From contig NZ_JAPIVG010000005.1 of NCBI RefSeq assembly GCF_026240095.1, forward strand, positions 310,001-374,000: a stretch of DNA of 64,000 nucleotides, in the 5' to 3' direction. This DNA is from Pedobacter sandarakinus. GTDB taxonomy: Bacteria; Bacteroidota; Bacteroidia; Sphingobacteriales; Sphingobacteriaceae. Each line of letters opens with the position of its first letter. Position 1 is the stretch's first letter. Of the stretch, positions 63,189-64,000 are shown in pieces. The translations under genes were made by a program, and so were the position numbers. The notes beneath the pieces are model-generated. The model did not search any database and had not been told where the DNA came from. It saw only the letters and a program-made list of their open reading frames with translations.

Positions 63189-64000
63189 TTAGGATAGGGG
63201 ATTACGTTTATATACCTGGTAAATTGCTAATGCTTTAGACCAATGTATTTTATTTTTGCTAAAATCGTCAATTAATTGTTTTGCTTTTGTGTTATTCAAA
63301 GCTAAATTTTGGAAGCAAGGCTCTTCCTGCAGCCAATGCTGGAAAGGAAAAGTAAAGCCCATTTTCGGCCGCTTCCATATTTTTTCCGGAACCATAGCCC
63401 TAAATGCGTGAATTAATAATGATTTTGGTCTTTTATTTCCGAATTTGATTTTAGGATTAATCTGGCCAACAAGTGATATAAAATCATCATCGAGGAAGGG
63501 TACCCTAACCTCAACCCCATGTTGCATGCTCATCGTATCAGTATCTTTAAGCAACTGGTTTTGCATGTAAACATTTTGCTCCATCCACCCAGCTTTTTCT
63601 TTTTGGCTGAAATGTATTGGGATGGCTAATTTTACCTGATTTAGCGTCTCATCAACTTTCTTTAAAGGTATATTTAATAACTCCGATATTTCCGTCGGCC
63701 CATAAATTCCACGGAGAAAAAGGTATTCGCCAATATGGTTTTGATAAGACAAATAGTATGCTCTTTTCAAAAGCGATTTAGAAAAATGCCGACCTAGTCT
63801 TAGTATTTGCTTTGGAACTTTGCTCAACAAGGCAACAAATTTCATCCTTCTGAAAGAGGGATAACCACCGAAAAGCTCATCGGCGCCTATACCTGATAAA
63901 ACTGCTTTCAAACCCATTTTCTTGGCAAAGAAACTCACAAAATATGTGTTTATTCCATCTGTGGTGGGCTGGTCCATACCTGCAATGGCTTGGGGAAACA
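63189..64000 (-). CDS. asnB: Asparagine synthase (glutamine-hydrolysing), partial C-terminal domain
   Basis: This is the C-terminal synthetase part of an AsnB-type protein; the reading frame stays open to the right edge (AIAGMDQPTTDGINTYFVS), so the start and the N-terminal glutaminase domain lie outside the window. SGIGADELFGGYPSFRR is the conserved synthetase motif, and MSMQHGVEVRVPFLDDDFI follows. Such AsnB paralogues are frequent in Bacteroidota exopolysaccharide loci, where they may amidate a sugar acid such as a uronic acid rather than make asparagine (inference). Confidence 0.88.
   Translation of the reverse strand, partial: FPQAIAGMDQPTTDGINTYFVSFFAKKMGLKAVLSGIGADELFGGYPSFRRMKFVALLSKVPKQILRLGRHFSKSLLKRAYYLSYQNHIGEYLFLRGIYGPTEISELLNIPLKKVDETLNQVKLAIPIHFSQKEKAGWMEQNVYMQNQLLKDTDTMSMQHGVEVRVPFLDDDFISLVGQINPKIKFGNKRPKSLLIHAFRAMVPEKIWKRPKMGFTFPFQHWLQEEPCFQNLALNNTKAKQLIDDFSKNKIHWSKALAIYQVYKRNPLS

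Overview
The window comes from a member of the Bacteroidota, most likely the Sphingobacteriaceae (Pedobacter-like). The evidence is a clear Bacteroidota promoter (TTG, 19-nt spacer, TAnnTTTG) in front of a tRNA-Ser gene, a PorV homologue with two very large proteins carrying type IX secretion (T9SS) C-terminal sorting domains, dense sulfatase/CAZyme genes, and an exosortase of the kind I know as XrtY from Pedobacter-type genomes. Taxonomy is inferred from gene content only.

Region 1 (1-9137, + strand) is the distal part of a sulfated-glycan utilisation locus. It holds the 3' end of a probable DUF3823-type gene, then five sulfatases and one GH5-like glycosidase in tight tandem. A strong hairpin follows the fourth sulfatase, and a bidirectional terminator closes the block against a convergent GH92 alpha-mannosidase. 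All products with a visible N-terminus carry export signals, so they would act in the periplasm or outside the cell. No SusC/D pair is inside the window; it would be expected to the left.

Region 2 (9149-21180) is a mixed chromosomal stretch: GH92, tRNA-Ser(TGA) with encoded CCA, a Crp/Fnr regulator - PepE - DoxX group, a GH2 glycosidase, a CPA1 cation/proton antiporter, a second Crp/Fnr regulator, a membrane-anchored AraC-type regulator and porV.

Region 3 (21181-29483, + strand) encodes two paralogous T9SS cargo proteins (about 1366 and 1264 aa). They are followed after 15 nt by a 78-aa protein with a signal peptide, a PIDDY motif, a hydrophobic segment and a basic tail, which is a probable exosortase substrate (PID-CTERM-like).

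Region 4 (29476-64000, - strand) is a very large exopolysaccharide/surface-glycan cluster that continues past the right edge. Its distal end is an exosortase module (acetyltransferase, exosortase, GT2, GT4, Wzy-like protein). More than twenty glycosyltransferase-like genes follow, with four acyltransferases, four methyltransferase-like genes, a Wzm/Wzt ABC exporter and a partial asparagine synthetase. Genes mostly overlap or lie within a few bases of each other, and unusually many start with TTG or GTG.

The strongest unexplained signals are: (a) two arrays of one 8-bp repeat family, in inverted orientation, flanking a four-helix-bundle gene that sits exactly between wzm and wzt; (b) a 7-bp repeat array inserted in frame inside a glycosyltransferase gene; and (c) the exosortase and its probable small substrate meeting tail to tail at 29476-29483, directly behind T9SS cargo genes.
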